DNA of 64,000 nt, from assembly GCA_016195805.1 (NCBI GenBank), contig JACPYT010000005.1, forward strand, positions 1 through 64,000, written 5' to 3'. The translations under genes were made by a program, and so were the position numbers. Below are positions 29,194 through 38,597 of this stretch, one piece after another. The notes beneath the pieces were generated by a model that was not told the origin of the DNA, did no database searches, and saw only the letters and a list, made by a program, of their open reading frames with translations. The stretch is from Hydrogenophilales bacterium. GTDB lineage: Bacteria; Pseudomonadota; Gammaproteobacteria; Burkholderiales; Thiobacillaceae. How positions within the stretch are numbered: position 1 is the stretch's first letter; each line of letters opens with the position of its first letter.

Positions 29194-30424
29194 GCATCCG
29201 CCCCCCACGAATCCAAAGCCCACGCACAGAGGGGTTTCGCCTCTCATCCTAACTGCCTTTGTCGCCCTGATCGCGCTGATCTGCGGCCTTGTGCTGAACG
29301 GTCTGCTGCAGCTCGAAGCGCTGGGCGAGCAACTCGACGTCGTGGTCGAGCACCACAATCGCAAGATCGACCTCATCACGCAAACCCAGGTGGCGGCGCA
29401 TATCCGCACCGACAGCCTGTTTCGCATGGTCCTGGCCGACGACCCGTTCGAACGCGATGTCCTTTTCCTGAACTTCAACCATGCAGGCTTTCTTGTCGGG
29501 CAAGGGCGTGATGCGCTACGCTCGCTCGGATTCACCGCCATCGAGCAACGCAGCTTCGATGCCCAGACCGAACTGGTCAGGCATATCCAGGCGGTGCAGG
29601 AACGCGTGATCGATCTGCTCTATGCCAATCGCCAGGCCGAGGCACGCGAGGTGCTGGCACGCGAGGCCATTCCCATCCAGGAAACCTTCAACCTGCAACT
29701 GGCCGATATGCGCAACGCCTATCAGCGCGCCAACCAGGCCGCCCAGCAGCAGGCCCAGCAGACTTACCGGCGCGCGCTTTTTCTTACGCTGGCATTCGGC
29801 CTCGCGGCCATCATGCTGGCCTTGCTGATCGCCTGGTACGCGATACGCAAACTCGGCCTGAAGTCGCAACAGATACGCGACCAGATGGCCGAGCTGGAAC
29901 AATCGCGCGCCGCGCTACGTGAAGAGGCCACCCATGATCCGCTGACCGGGCTGGCCAACCGACGGCTGTTCTACGACCGGCTGCAACAGGCGATCCGCCA
30001 CGCCGCCCGCTATGGCGGCAAGGTGGGCATCCTGTATGTGGACATGGATCGCTTCAAGGACATCAACGACCGGCACGGCCATCATGTCGGCGATGCCGTG
30101 TTGATGGAGGTGGCGCAACGGCTGCTCGATTGCGTACGCGAATCGGACTCGGTGGCGCGTCTGGGCGGAGACGAATTCGTGGTGTTGCTCGAAGGCGTGC
30201 AGGGGAATCAGGACTGCATTGCTGCCGCACTCAAGATCGAACAAAGCCTGGCGCACACCACCCGCTTCGGCGATCTGCGCCTGGAGATCGACGCCAGCAT
30301 CGGCCAGGCACTCTACCCCGACGACGGCAGCGACGAAGACGCGCTGATCCGGGCGGCCGACGCCGCCATGTACCGGGTCAAATCCGGCTGCGAGTCGGAC
30401 CGTCAGAGCGCCCTGCCGTTCTAG
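29186..30424 (+). CDS. Membrane diguanylate cyclase with periplasmic sensor
   Basis: About 412 residues from GTG 29186. Membrane helices at about 18-38 and 198-220 flank a helical periplasmic domain (40-195) resembling four-helix-bundle sensors. The cytosolic GGDEF domain (about 250-405) has an intact RLGGDEF active site and an RESD inhibitory site five residues before it, so it should make c-di-GMP with product feedback. The GTG start is inferred: it overlaps the peroxiredoxin stop by 8 bp and no ATG fits. Co-transcription with a peroxide-reducing enzyme suggests redox sensing. Confidence 0.88.
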   Translation: MPEHPPPTNPKPTHRGVSPLILTAFVALIALICGLVLNGLLQLEALGEQLDVVVEHHNRKIDLITQTQVAAHIRTDSLFRMVLADDPFERDVLFLNFNHAGFLVGQGRDALRSLGFTAIEQRSFDAQTELVRHIQAVQERVIDLLYANRQAEAREVLAREAIPIQETFNLQLADMRNAYQRANQAAQQQAQQTYRRALFLTLAFGLAAIMLALLIAWYAIRKLGLKSQQIRDQMAELEQSRAALREEATHDPLTGLANRRLFYDRLQQAIRHAARYGGKVGILYVDMDRFKDINDRHGHHVGDAVLMEVAQRLLDCVRESDSVARLGGDEFVVLLEGVQGNQDCIAAALKIEQSLAHTTRFGDLRLEIDASIGQALYPDDGSDEDALIRAADAAMYRVKSGCESDRQSALPF

Positions 30425-30453
30425 GGCGTGAAATTAGCGTTAATACCCCCTAG
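30421..30453. repeat. Minimal copy of the GGGCGTG inverted-repeat element
   Basis: CTAGGGCGTG at the left and CCCCCTAG at the right bound a 33-bp unit whose middle (GAAATTAGCGTTAA) is the same as the right terminal repeat of the 60521-60912 element. It looks like the two ends of that element joined with the interior deleted. TA flanks both sides. The TAG stop of the preceding gene lies within its left end. Confidence 0.6.
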
Positions 30454-30462
30454 TAAAACGAA

Positions 30463-31038
30463 TCAATGCGGCTTGAGGCGGATCGCCTCGCGTTCGCGGC
30501 GTGCCTTGGCGCTCCAGATCCACACGTACTGCACGCCCGATGTCACGGCGATGGCGAACACGCCGACGAACAGCGGCAGCTGCCAGTCGCCCAGCGCCAG
30601 CAGCCCGGCCAGTCCGCCCAGCACCAGTGCCAGCAACACGAATTCGGCGAACATGTGCGTCTTGCCGAGCCAGGTCGGGTGGATTTCCAGGTGTCCGGCC
30701 AGCCCGCGGTAACTCAGCGCCCCCAGCACGATGACGGTATCGCGCAGCAGAATCGCCAGCGTCACCCACAGCGGAATCGCCCCCGCCTGCGTCAGCATCA
30801 CCAGCGTCACCACGCCCAAGGCCTTGTCGGCAACGGTATCGAGCGCGGCGCCCAGCTGGGTCAGCTGATTGAGCCAACGCGCCAGCAGGCCGTCGATGCC
30901 ATCCGACACCGCGGCCGCCAGAAACAGCCAGCACGCGGCGTCCCAGCGCTGCTGCAGGATCAGCCACGCCACGCCCGGCACGGCAGCCAGGCGCAGCAGG
31001 GTAATGACGTTCGGCAGGTTGAAGACGCGTTCGCTCAT
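30463..31038 (-). CDS. CDP-alcohol phosphatidyltransferase (PgsA-like)
   Basis: 191 residues, about five or six membrane helices. The family motif DGIDGLLARWLNQLTQLG then LDTVADK lies at about residues 46-72. The short N-terminal VFNLPNVITLLRLAAVPGV resembles phosphatidylglycerophosphate synthase (PgsA) and relatives of cardiolipin synthesis; the exact alcohol acceptor is not certain. ATG 31038; hrpA ends 14 bp upstream in the same direction. Confidence 0.85.
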   Translation of the reverse strand: MSERVFNLPNVITLLRLAAVPGVAWLILQQRWDAACWLFLAAAVSDGIDGLLARWLNQLTQLGAALDTVADKALGVVTLVMLTQAGAIPLWVTLAILLRDTVIVLGALSYRGLAGHLEIHPTWLGKTHMFAEFVLLALVLGGLAGLLALGDWQLPLFVGVFAIAVTSGVQYVWIWSAKARREREAIRLKPH

Positions 31039-31051
31039 GCACTAAACGTAC

Positions 31052-34000
31052 TCAATTCAGGGGCTGTCTGGCAAGTTCGTCCCACAGTTTGTCGAGCCGC
31101 TTCACCGATACCGGGAACGGGGTTTTCAGTTCCTGGGCAAAGAGGGATATCCGCAGTTCCTCCAGTTGCCAGCGGAAGTCGGCCAGTGCAGCGGGCATCT
31201 CGCCCTTCACTTGCGTGCACCGCGCCAGAACCTTGTTCTGCAGCGTCAGCACGCCGGCCATGCCGCGCGCGTCGCGCTCGCCGGCAGCGGGCAGCTTCTC
31301 CAGCCGCTTGAGGATGCCTTTCAAATAGCGCGGCAGGTCCTTCAGGTGCGCCCAGGGCGTGGCGGTGATGAAGTCCGGCGGCACCAACGCGGCGAGGTGC
31401 GCATACTCGTCGCGCATCACGGCGGTGAACTGCGGTTTGGCGCTGAGCCGCGATGCCACCTGCGCGTGCAGGTCGAGGATTTCCGCGACGTCGCGAAGCA
31501 GCGCCTGCTTCACCACGGCGATTCTGGGCTTGGCGCGTTCCTTCTGCTTGTCGAATGCCTTGTGGCTGCGCGGCGTGTCGTCGTCGCCCAGCAGCGCACG
31601 GGTAGCGATCGCGTCGATGAGCGCCGCGCGCAACTGCTCGGGGCCGCCGAAGCTGCGGAATTTCAGCGCCAGCGCGGTTTCGCGCGCCAGATCCTTGTCG
31701 AGCTGCTTGAACTGCGCCGCCAGCGCAATGCGCAGCAGGCGCACGACGCCGCGGCGGGTCTCCATCTCCGCCACGCCGGCGGCATCGAGCAGCCGCAGGT
31801 CGACGTTCTCGCCGTTGTCGACCAGTGCCGGATAACCGATCAATTCGCGCCCGCCACGCTTGAATTTCACCTGCGCGGGCAGGTCGCCGAAGTTCCATTC
31901 GGTGAGCCCGGTGCGCTCGAATTCGCTGTCCTCGGCGCCGCCGCCGTAGGTGATACGCGCCGCCCCACCAAGCTGCTGCCGCAACAAGACCAGATCGCGG
32001 CCGCTGGCGAGTTCCTGTCCGCTGTCGTCGATCACGCTGACATTCATCTTCAGGTGCGCCGACAGCTCGCCCTTCCATTCGTCGGGGTGGATGTCGGTGC
32101 CGGTCTTCTTGCGGATGAATCCGGTCAACGCCTCGGTCAGCGTCTGCTCGCCCGGCTTCGCCACGCCGAGAAACGCGGTGACCGTGTCGGGCAGCGGAAT
32201 CAGCGGACGGCGCTTGTCCTTGGGCAGCAGTTTCAGCAGCGCGGTGAGTTTCTCCCGGATCAGGCCGGGCACCAGCCAGTCGATCTGCGCCGCTTCGATA
32301 CGGTTGAGCAGGTACAGCGGCAGCCGCAGCGTCACGCCGTCGAGCGCGTGGCCGGGCTCGAAGCGGTATTTCAGCGTGCACGCCACGCCGTCGACCGGCA
32401 TCGTTTCGGGAAACAGCGTGTGGTCGGCGCCCAGCCCTTCGCCGAGGATGTCTTCGCGCTGCAGAAATAAAACTATCGGATTGGCTTGCTCGGCTTCCTG
32501 ACGCCATGTCTCGAATGCCGCGCCGTTATGCAGGCCGGCCGGCACGCGCGCGTCGAACACGCTGAAGATGCGCTCCTCGTCCAGCCACACGCCGGATTTC
32601 CTGGCCTTGTGCTCGAGGTCTTCGATTTCCTTGATCAGCGCGCGGTTGTGCGCGAACCATGGCGCCTTGGTGTCGTATTCGCCCGCCACCAGCGCGCCGC
32701 GGATGAACAGCTCGCGCGACAGCGCCGGGTCGATCGGGCCGTAGTGGATCTTGCGCCGCGGCACCAGGGTGATGCCGTACAGGCTCACGCGCTCGAACGC
32801 CACCACGCGCGCGCCGTCCTTTTCCCAGTGTGGCTCGATGAACATGCGGGTGAGCAGATGGCGCCCCGCAGCTTCGATCCATTCCGGCCGCACTTCGGCT
32901 ACGGTGCGTGCGAGCAGCCGTCCCGTATCGGTGAGCTCGGCGGCCATGATCCATTTCGGTGCCTTCTTCGCCAGCGCCGAGCCGGGGTGAATCGACAGCT
33001 TGATGCCGCGTGCACCCTGATAGTTGCCCTCGCCGGGCTTGGCGCGTGCCTTGGCATCATCGGACTTGAAGCCGATGTTGCCGAGCAGCCCCGTCAGCAA
33101 TGCCTGGTGGATGGCGTCGTAGCCGGCCGGCTTGTCGTTCTCGCGCAAGCCGAGTTCGGCGACCTGCGCATGCAGCTGGCCGTGGATGTCGCGCCACTCA
33201 CGCATCCGCCGCGGCGACAGGAAATGATCCTGCAGCAGCGTCTGCAGCTGACGGTTGGTCTTTTTGTGCTGCACCTGCTCCTCGTACCAGCGCCACAGCT
33301 TGAGCCAACCCATGAAGTCGGAACGCTCGTCGGCGAACAATTTGTGCTTCTCGTCAGCCGCCTGCGCGCGCTCCATCGGGCGGTCGCGCGGGTCCTGCAC
33401 CGACAGCGCGCTGGCGATGATCAGCACCTCGTTGACGCAGCGCTGCTGCTCGGCCGCCAGCAGCATGCGCGCGATGCGCGGGTCGAGCGGCAGCTTCGCG
33501 AGCTTGGTGCCAATCTTGGTCAATTGCCCTTGCTCGTCGAGCGCATGCAGTTCGGCCAGCAGCTGATAGCCGTCGGTCACCAGCCGCGAACTCGGCGGGT
33601 CGATGAAGGGGAAGCCCACCACGTCGCCGAGGCCGAGCGACTTCATGCGCAGGATGACGCCGGCCAGCGACGAGCGCAGCAGTTCGGGATCGGTGAAGCG
33701 CGGACGGTTGGCGAAATCGGCCTCGTCGTACAGGCGGATGCAGACGCCGTCGGCGACCCGGCCGCAGCGCCCGGCGCGCTGGTTGGCCGAAGCCTGCGAG
33801 ACCTTTTCGATCAGCAGCTGCTCGACCTTGTTGCGCGCCGAATAGCGTTTCACCCGCGCGGTGCCGGGGTCGATGACGTAGCGGATGCCGGGCACGGTCA
33901 GCGAGGTCTCGGCGACGTTGGTGGCCAGCACGATGCGGCGTAGTGCAGAAGTCGGCCTGAATATCGCGTCCTGCTCGGCCACCGACAGGCGCGAGAACAG

Positions 34001-34828
34001 CGGCAGGATCTCGGTGCCGGGCGGATGGTGTTTTCTCAGGGCCTCGGCGGTGTCGCGGATCTCGCGTTCGCCCGGCAGGAACACCAGGATGTCGCCGGAC
34101 CCGACGCGCGCCAGTTCGTCGGTGGCGTCGAGGATGGCGGCGATCTGGTCGGGTGCGTCCTTGTCTTTCTTCTCGCGCTCGCTCTTGACCGGGGTGGCCG
34201 GTTCCTCGCGCTCGATGGGCCGCCAGCGGATTTCCACCGGGTAGGTGCGGCCCGACACTTCGATGACCGGCGCGTCGTTGAAATGCTTCGAGAAGCGCTC
34301 GGCATCGATGGTCGCCGAGGTGATGACGACCCTGAGATCGGCACGTCTCTCCACCAGCGTCTTCAGGTAGCCGAGCAGGAAGTCGATGTTGAGGCTGCGC
34401 TCGTGCGCCTCGTCGATGATGATCGTGTCGTAGCGCGAGAGCAGCGGGTCGCCCTGGCTCTCGGCCAGCAGGATGCCGTCGGTCATCACCTTGATCGCGG
34501 TATCGTGGCGCACGGTGTCGGTGAAGCGCACCTTGTAGCCGACCAGGCCACCCAGCTCGCCGCCCAGTTCCTGCGCAATGCGCGCCGCCACCGAACGCGC
34601 GGCGATGCGGCGCGGCTGGGTGCAGCCGATCAGTTTTCCCGTTCGGATGCCCGCCTCCAGGCACATTTTTGGAATCTGCGTGGTCTTGCCCGAGCCGGTC
34701 TCGCCGCACAGGATCAGCACGCGGTTTTGCTGCAGCGCGGCGAGGATGTCGTCACGGCGCTGGCTGACCGGCAGGTCGGGATAGGTGATGTGCAAGGGAC
34801 TACTTGTTCTGGATGTATTTGGCGTCAT
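31052..34828 (-). CDS. hrpA: ATP-dependent DEAH-box RNA helicase HrpA
   Basis: 1258 residues, close to E. coli HrpA (1300). Walker A GETGSGKTT (about 42-50), DEAH box IIIDEAHERS (about 139), SAT motif, then helicase C domain with QRAGRCGR. HA2 and OB-fold domains follow, and a long C-terminal DUF3418 region unique to HrpA. It unwinds RNA and can resolve stalled ribosomes on mRNA. ATG 34828. The first 29 bp overlap the 3' end of the upstream permease gene. Confidence 0.96.
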   Translation of the reverse strand: MTPNTSRTSSPLHITYPDLPVSQRRDDILAALQQNRVLILCGETGSGKTTQIPKMCLEAGIRTGKLIGCTQPRRIAARSVAARIAQELGGELGGLVGYKVRFTDTVRHDTAIKVMTDGILLAESQGDPLLSRYDTIIIDEAHERSLNIDFLLGYLKTLVERRADLRVVITSATIDAERFSKHFNDAPVIEVSGRTYPVEIRWRPIEREEPATPVKSEREKKDKDAPDQIAAILDATDELARVGSGDILVFLPGEREIRDTAEALRKHHPPGTEILPLFSRLSVAEQDAIFRPTSALRRIVLATNVAETSLTVPGIRYVIDPGTARVKRYSARNKVEQLLIEKVSQASANQRAGRCGRVADGVCIRLYDEADFANRPRFTDPELLRSSLAGVILRMKSLGLGDVVGFPFIDPPSSRLVTDGYQLLAELHALDEQGQLTKIGTKLAKLPLDPRIARMLLAAEQQRCVNEVLIIASALSVQDPRDRPMERAQAADEKHKLFADERSDFMGWLKLWRWYEEQVQHKKTNRQLQTLLQDHFLSPRRMREWRDIHGQLHAQVAELGLRENDKPAGYDAIHQALLTGLLGNIGFKSDDAKARAKPGEGNYQGARGIKLSIHPGSALAKKAPKWIMAAELTDTGRLLARTVAEVRPEWIEAAGRHLLTRMFIEPHWEKDGARVVAFERVSLYGITLVPRRKIHYGPIDPALSRELFIRGALVAGEYDTKAPWFAHNRALIKEIEDLEHKARKSGVWLDEERIFSVFDARVPAGLHNGAAFETWRQEAEQANPIVLFLQREDILGEGLGADHTLFPETMPVDGVACTLKYRFEPGHALDGVTLRLPLYLLNRIEAAQIDWLVPGLIREKLTALLKLLPKDKRRPLIPLPDTVTAFLGVAKPGEQTLTEALTGFIRKKTGTDIHPDEWKGELSAHLKMNVSVIDDSGQELASGRDLVLLRQQLGGAARITYGGGAEDSEFERTGLTEWNFGDLPAQVKFKRGGRELIGYPALVDNGENVDLRLLDAAGVAEMETRRGVVRLLRIALAAQFKQLDKDLARETALALKFRSFGGPEQLRAALIDAIATRALLGDDDTPRSHKAFDKQKERAKPRIAVVKQALLRDVAEILDLHAQVASRLSAKPQFTAVMRDEYAHLAALVPPDFITATPWAHLKDLPRYLKGILKRLEKLPAAGERDARGMAGVLTLQNKVLARCTQVKGEMPAALADFRWQLEELRISLFAQELKTPFPVSVKRLDKLWDELARQPLN

Positions 34829-35483
34829 CGAAGGTTTCCAGCCAGGCCGGACGATAGACCGCCATCATCGTCACGGCCATGCCGGTCGAGAACGCCTCGG
34901 CCCAGCCAAGCAGGATCGTGGCATAAGGCGTGTATTGGGTGAGCAGATAATCGAGCGGGTAGACGCCGGCCAGCGCCATCAGCGCGGTGGTCGCCACGCC
35001 GATCGCCGCCGCCGACAGCGCGGCGCCGAAAAAGCCGTTGCCCAGTACGTAGATGAAAAAGTGATTCGGCAGGCGCCGCTCGATGAAGCGGTAGACGTTC
35101 CAGCTCACCGCCGCCGGCAATGCCGCCAGCAGCAGCGCATCGATGCCCAGCGCACCCCAGCTGGCACGCCCGAAGGCCGCGTTCGCCACCAGGACCAGCA
35201 CACCAGAAAAGGTGGCGCGCCAGAAACCGAACATCAGCGTCAGCGCCGCCAGCCCGTACAGGTGGAATGCCAGCCCGGGTTTCACCCCTGTGCGGATCTG
35301 CCACAGTGCCAGCACGGCCACCGTGGCGCCGAGAAACAGGTTGAGCCACTGCGGCTCGGCCAGCCGCCGCCAGTCGCCCGACATCAGCCAGCGCCAGAAC
35401 AGGATGGCCAGGCCCAGCCAGCCGGCAAGATAAAAGGATTCGGGCAACAGTGATGCGGGCAAGCCCAGCGCGGTAAAATTCAT
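34800..35483 (-). CDS. CbiM-like energy-coupling factor permease
   Basis: 227 residues with about six membrane helices and an amphipathic C-terminal end. Motifs FGRASWGALGIDALLLAALP and ERRLPNHFFIYVLGNGFFG fit the CbiM/NikM-like permease family for Ni or Co uptake. The usual N-terminal His metal site (MHI...) is not obvious and no ATPase or CbiQ gene is adjacent, so the substrate is unclear. Overlaps hrpA by 29 bp; the overlap suggests co-translation. Confidence 0.75.
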   Translation of the reverse strand: MNFTALGLPASLLPESFYLAGWLGLAILFWRWLMSGDWRRLAEPQWLNLFLGATVAVLALWQIRTGVKPGLAFHLYGLAALTLMFGFWRATFSGVLVLVANAAFGRASWGALGIDALLLAALPAAVSWNVYRFIERRLPNHFFIYVLGNGFFGAALSAAAIGVATTALMALAGVYPLDYLLTQYTPYATILLGWAEAFSTGMAVTMMAVYRPAWLETFDDAKYIQNK

Positions 35484-35532
35484 ATGCCAATTTTACGCGA
35501 TGCGCGGTCCGCCCCTTATCCGAGCCCAAGCC

Positions 35533-36207
35533 ATGTCCGTACCCAAATCCCGCAACGCCCCGCTCAGCGACGACGAAATCGACGCCCTGGCCGACCTGGT
35601 CGACCTCATCGACGAGCGCACCGACGTGCCGGTCTCGCTGGAAGGCCTGGACGGCTTCGTCACCGCACTGGCCTGCAGCCCGCGCGCCATCCCCCCCGAG
35701 GAATATTTCCCGGTGCTGCTCGACCGCGACGACGGCCTCGATGCGGTATTCGAAGACGAAGCCGACGCGGCGCGTTTTCTGGGGCTGTTCGAACGCCGCC
35801 GCAACGAGATCGCCCGCGCGCTGGCCGCGCCGATCGAGGATCTCGCCGACCCGCGGGCGCTGTCGCCGCTGATCATGGACTGGAACGGCCTCCTCGCGGA
35901 ACTGCCGCCGGCCGAAGTCCGACAGCTGAAGGCGGCCGGCATCCCGCCCTATGCCCAGCTGTGGGCCGCCGGCTTCCTGCTGGCGGTGGAACACTGGGAA
36001 GAGGACTGGGAACTCCCCGCGGGCAGCAAAGACGAAGCCTTCGTCGACGAAGTGCTCGACCCCTTCTACGTGCTGGCCGCGCCGCTCGACGAACTCAGTC
36101 CGGAAGAGCGTGCCGTCCGTCGTGAAGACCACGTCGCGCTGGCCCTCTGGGGCACCTACGAACTCCGCGAATTCTGGCTCGACCGCGGCCAGGCCCCGCG
36201 CGCCTGA
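35533..36207 (+). CDS. UPF0149 (YgfB/YecA-like) family protein
   Basis: 224 residues from ATG 35533. N-terminal domain matches the UPF0149 pattern: LSDDEIDALADLVDLI, then SLEGLDGFVTALACSPRAIPPEEYFPVL (shown here as residues 36-63 in the family). The C-terminal zinc-binding SEC-C tail seen in some YecA proteins is absent. Divergent from the CbiM-like gene, about 50 bp apart. Function unknown. Confidence 0.82.
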   Translation: MSVPKSRNAPLSDDEIDALADLVDLIDERTDVPVSLEGLDGFVTALACSPRAIPPEEYFPVLLDRDDGLDAVFEDEADAARFLGLFERRRNEIARALAAPIEDLADPRALSPLIMDWNGLLAELPPAEVRQLKAAGIPPYAQLWAAGFLLAVEHWEEDWELPAGSKDEAFVDEVLDPFYVLAAPLDELSPEERAVRREDHVALALWGTYELREFWLDRGQAPRA

Positions 36208-36244
36208 ATACTTGTAACGTAAATCCCGTAACGTGCAACCCGAT

Positions 36245-36931
36245 ATGAATCTCGTCCTGTTCGATCTCGACAACACCCTGCTCGCCGGCGACTCCGACTA
36301 TGAATGGGGCCAGTTCCTCATCGCCAAGGGCGCGGTCGACGGGCCCCACTACGAAGCCAAGAACCGCGCCTTCTACGAGGACTACAAGGCCGGCCGGCTC
36401 GATATCTACGCCTTCCTCGCGTTTGCCCTGCGTCCGCTCGCCACCCACACGCGAGAACAGCTCGATACCTGGCACGCCGAATACATGGAAACACGCATCA
36501 AGCCGATGATCACCCAGGCCGCGCGCGACCTCGTCAGCAAACACCTTAACGAGGCCGATCTGGTCGCCATCATCACCGCCACCAACAGCTTCGTCACCGG
36601 CCCGATCGCCAGGGAATTCGGCGTCCCGCACCTGATCGCCACCGACCCCGAGGAAGTCGACGGCCGTTTCACCGGCGAAGTCGCCGGCACGCCGTGCTTC
36701 CGCGAAGGCAAGGTCGTCCGCCTCGAGCATTTCCTCGAAGCTCATGGCACACGGCTGGATTGCCTCGGTACCAGCTGGTTCTACAGCGACTCGCACAACG
36801 ACCTGCCGCTGCTGGAAAAAGTCCGCCACCCCGTTGCCGTCGACCCCGACCCCACGCTGCGCGCGCACGCCGAAGCCAGGAACTGGCCGGTGATCTCGCT
36901 GCGCCAATCCGCTCCCGAAGGAAGTCGCTGA
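36245..36931 (+). CDS. HAD-IB family phosphatase
   Basis: 228 residues. Motif I FDLDNTLLAGDSDY (nucleophile Asp near residue 8), motif II ITATNS, and motif III/IV SDSHNDLPLL with its two Asp. A SerB-like cap (about 15-80). Similar to phosphoserine-phosphatase-like HAD-IB enzymes; substrate not known. ATG 36245 rather than the GTG at 36233. Its TGA overlaps the next ATG (TGATG). Confidence 0.88.
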   Translation: MNLVLFDLDNTLLAGDSDYEWGQFLIAKGAVDGPHYEAKNRAFYEDYKAGRLDIYAFLAFALRPLATHTREQLDTWHAEYMETRIKPMITQAARDLVSKHLNEADLVAIITATNSFVTGPIAREFGVPHLIATDPEEVDGRFTGEVAGTPCFREGKVVRLEHFLEAHGTRLDCLGTSWFYSDSHNDLPLLEKVRHPVAVDPDPTLRAHAEARNWPVISLRQSAPEGSR

Positions 36932-37923
36932 TGCAGTTCGCAGTCCAGAATCGCGCGTCCAAGCCGGCGCCCACCACCCTGGCTGAAAGCGTCGCCCATC
37001 AACGCGACGTCCTGGCCAATCTGCTGCGCGAGCCGCTGGCGCTGGCGGCGCAGGCCTGCAGCCGGGCCTGGCCCAGCCGCGCCGGGCTCAATGCCGCGCT
37101 GACGCATGCGCTGAAGGAGTTGCCCGCCTGCAAGTACATGTATGCGATGGACACCCAGGCGGTCCAGCTCTCCGACAACACCAGCCACGAGGGCCTGATC
37201 GAGATCGACTACGGGCGCGACCGCTCCAATCGCCCCTACATGAACGAAGCGGTGCCGAACCAAGGCTTCCTGCTGTCGCAGGCCTACATCAGCCTGCGCG
37301 CCAAGCGGCCGTCGCTCACCGCGATTCAGATCGTGCGCGACGACGACGGCCGGGTGCTCGGTTTCGTCGGCGCCGACTTCGACCTGCGCGATCTGCCTAT
37401 CACCGGCAAGTTGTACGACGAACCCACCTACTGGCGGCAGATCAAGGGCGACCCGGCGATCCGCGGCGCGGTGTTCCACCAGACCCGCAGCGACAGCCAG
37501 ATGGACCTGAACCTCGACACCGTGCTGGGCGTGATCGAGGAACTGATGACCGACCGCGGCATCTTCCACGGCAAGCTGCATTTTTCCAGCAGCCGCGCGA
37601 CCATCTGGCTGGTCGACGATCCATATCGCTACCGCCTGCTCGACATCCATGCGCTGACCGATCCCGACACCTGCCTGATCTATCCGCGCCACCCCTACCC
37701 GACCGATGCGGTGGTGCCCAAGGACAAGATCCGCCCGGTTCTGGACAGCCTGCGCGCGCTGCGCTTCATGGACGAGACCTTCTACCTGCGTGCCGGTTCG
37801 CTCAACATCTTCAACGGCATGGTCGGCCTCACCTTCTCGTGCGACGGCTCGCACTACCTGCCGTGGGACGAGTTTCTGAGCAAGGGCTACGATTTCTGGG
37901 CGAGCGGCAAGGCGCTCGGCTGA
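36931..37923 (+). CDS. PDC-type sensor domain protein without output domain
   Basis: 330 residues, soluble, no signal peptide or membrane helix. Residues about 20-170 resemble a PDC/Cache sensor (KYMYAMDTQAVQLS, GRDRSNRPYMNEA, QAYISLRAKRPSLTAIQIV, LGFVGADFDLRDL). The rest is alpha/beta with no recognised output domain. Cytoplasmic PDC proteins of this sort occur near HAD phosphatases in betaproteobacteria. Translationally coupled to the HAD gene. Confidence 0.75.
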   Translation: MQFAVQNRASKPAPTTLAESVAHQRDVLANLLREPLALAAQACSRAWPSRAGLNAALTHALKELPACKYMYAMDTQAVQLSDNTSHEGLIEIDYGRDRSNRPYMNEAVPNQGFLLSQAYISLRAKRPSLTAIQIVRDDDGRVLGFVGADFDLRDLPITGKLYDEPTYWRQIKGDPAIRGAVFHQTRSDSQMDLNLDTVLGVIEELMTDRGIFHGKLHFSSSRATIWLVDDPYRYRLLDIHALTDPDTCLIYPRHPYPTDAVVPKDKIRPVLDSLRALRFMDETFYLRAGSLNIFNGMVGLTFSCDGSHYLPWDEFLSKGYDFWASGKALG

Positions 37924-37994
37924 CCGGAGCTGGAACGCCCGCCCCTATATCCCTGCCTGCAACAGCTTGAATCCAATGCCCCTGAAGGCGGATA

Positions 37995-38597
37995 ATGCGC
38001 CATCGCGTCGGGCTGCCTGCTTTGGAAACTTATATCCTCATCCTCATTTCCACGGTGTTCGTGAACAACATCGTGATGGCCAAGATTCTTGGCCTGTGCC
38101 CCTTCATGGGCGTGTCGAAGAAACTGGAAGCCGCGATCGGCATGGGGCTGGCGACGACCTTCGTACTGACGCTGGCGTCCGGCGCAAGCTACCTCGTCAA
38201 CCAATATCTGCTCGGCCCCGACCTGTTCTACCTGCGCACCCTGTCTTTCATCGTGGTAATCGCCGGGATCGTGCAATTCACCGAGATGTTCATCCAGAAG
38301 TCCAGCCCGGTGCTGTATCAGGTGCTGGGCATCTACCTGCCGCTGATCACCACCAACTGCGCGGTGCTGGGGATTCCGCTGCTGAACGCGCAGGCGCAGC
38401 ACAATTTCGTCGAATCGCTGTTTTTCGGTGCAGGCGGCGCGCTCGGCTTCACCCTGGTGCTGATCCTGTTCGCCGGCATCCGCGAACGGCTGGAAACATG
38501 TGACATTCCCGCGCCGTTCAAAGGCTCCAGCATCGCGATGATCACTGCGGGGCTGATGTCGCTGGCCTTCATGGGCTTCTCCGGACTGGTGAAATAA
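37995..38597 (+). CDS. rnfA: Rnf electron-transport complex subunit A
   Basis: 200 residues, six membrane helices, very close to Rsx[48 protein letters not shown] motif, and [12 protein letters not shown] at the end. It carries a cysteine in each half that, with RnfE, binds a membrane [2Fe-2S]. ATG 37995 has a loose AAGGCGG site; homologues would also allow the TTG at 38022. First gene of a tightly overlapped rnf operon. Confidence 0.95.
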   Translation: MRHRVGLPALETYILILISTVFVNNIVMAKILGLCPFMGVSKKLEAAIGMGLATTFVLTLASGASYLVNQYLLGPDLFYLRTLSFIVVIAGIVQFTEMFIQKSSPVLYQVLGIYLPLITTNCAVLGIPLLNAQAQHNFVESLFFGAGGALGFTLVLILFAGIRERLETCDIPAPFKGSSIAMITAGLMSLAFMGFSGLVK

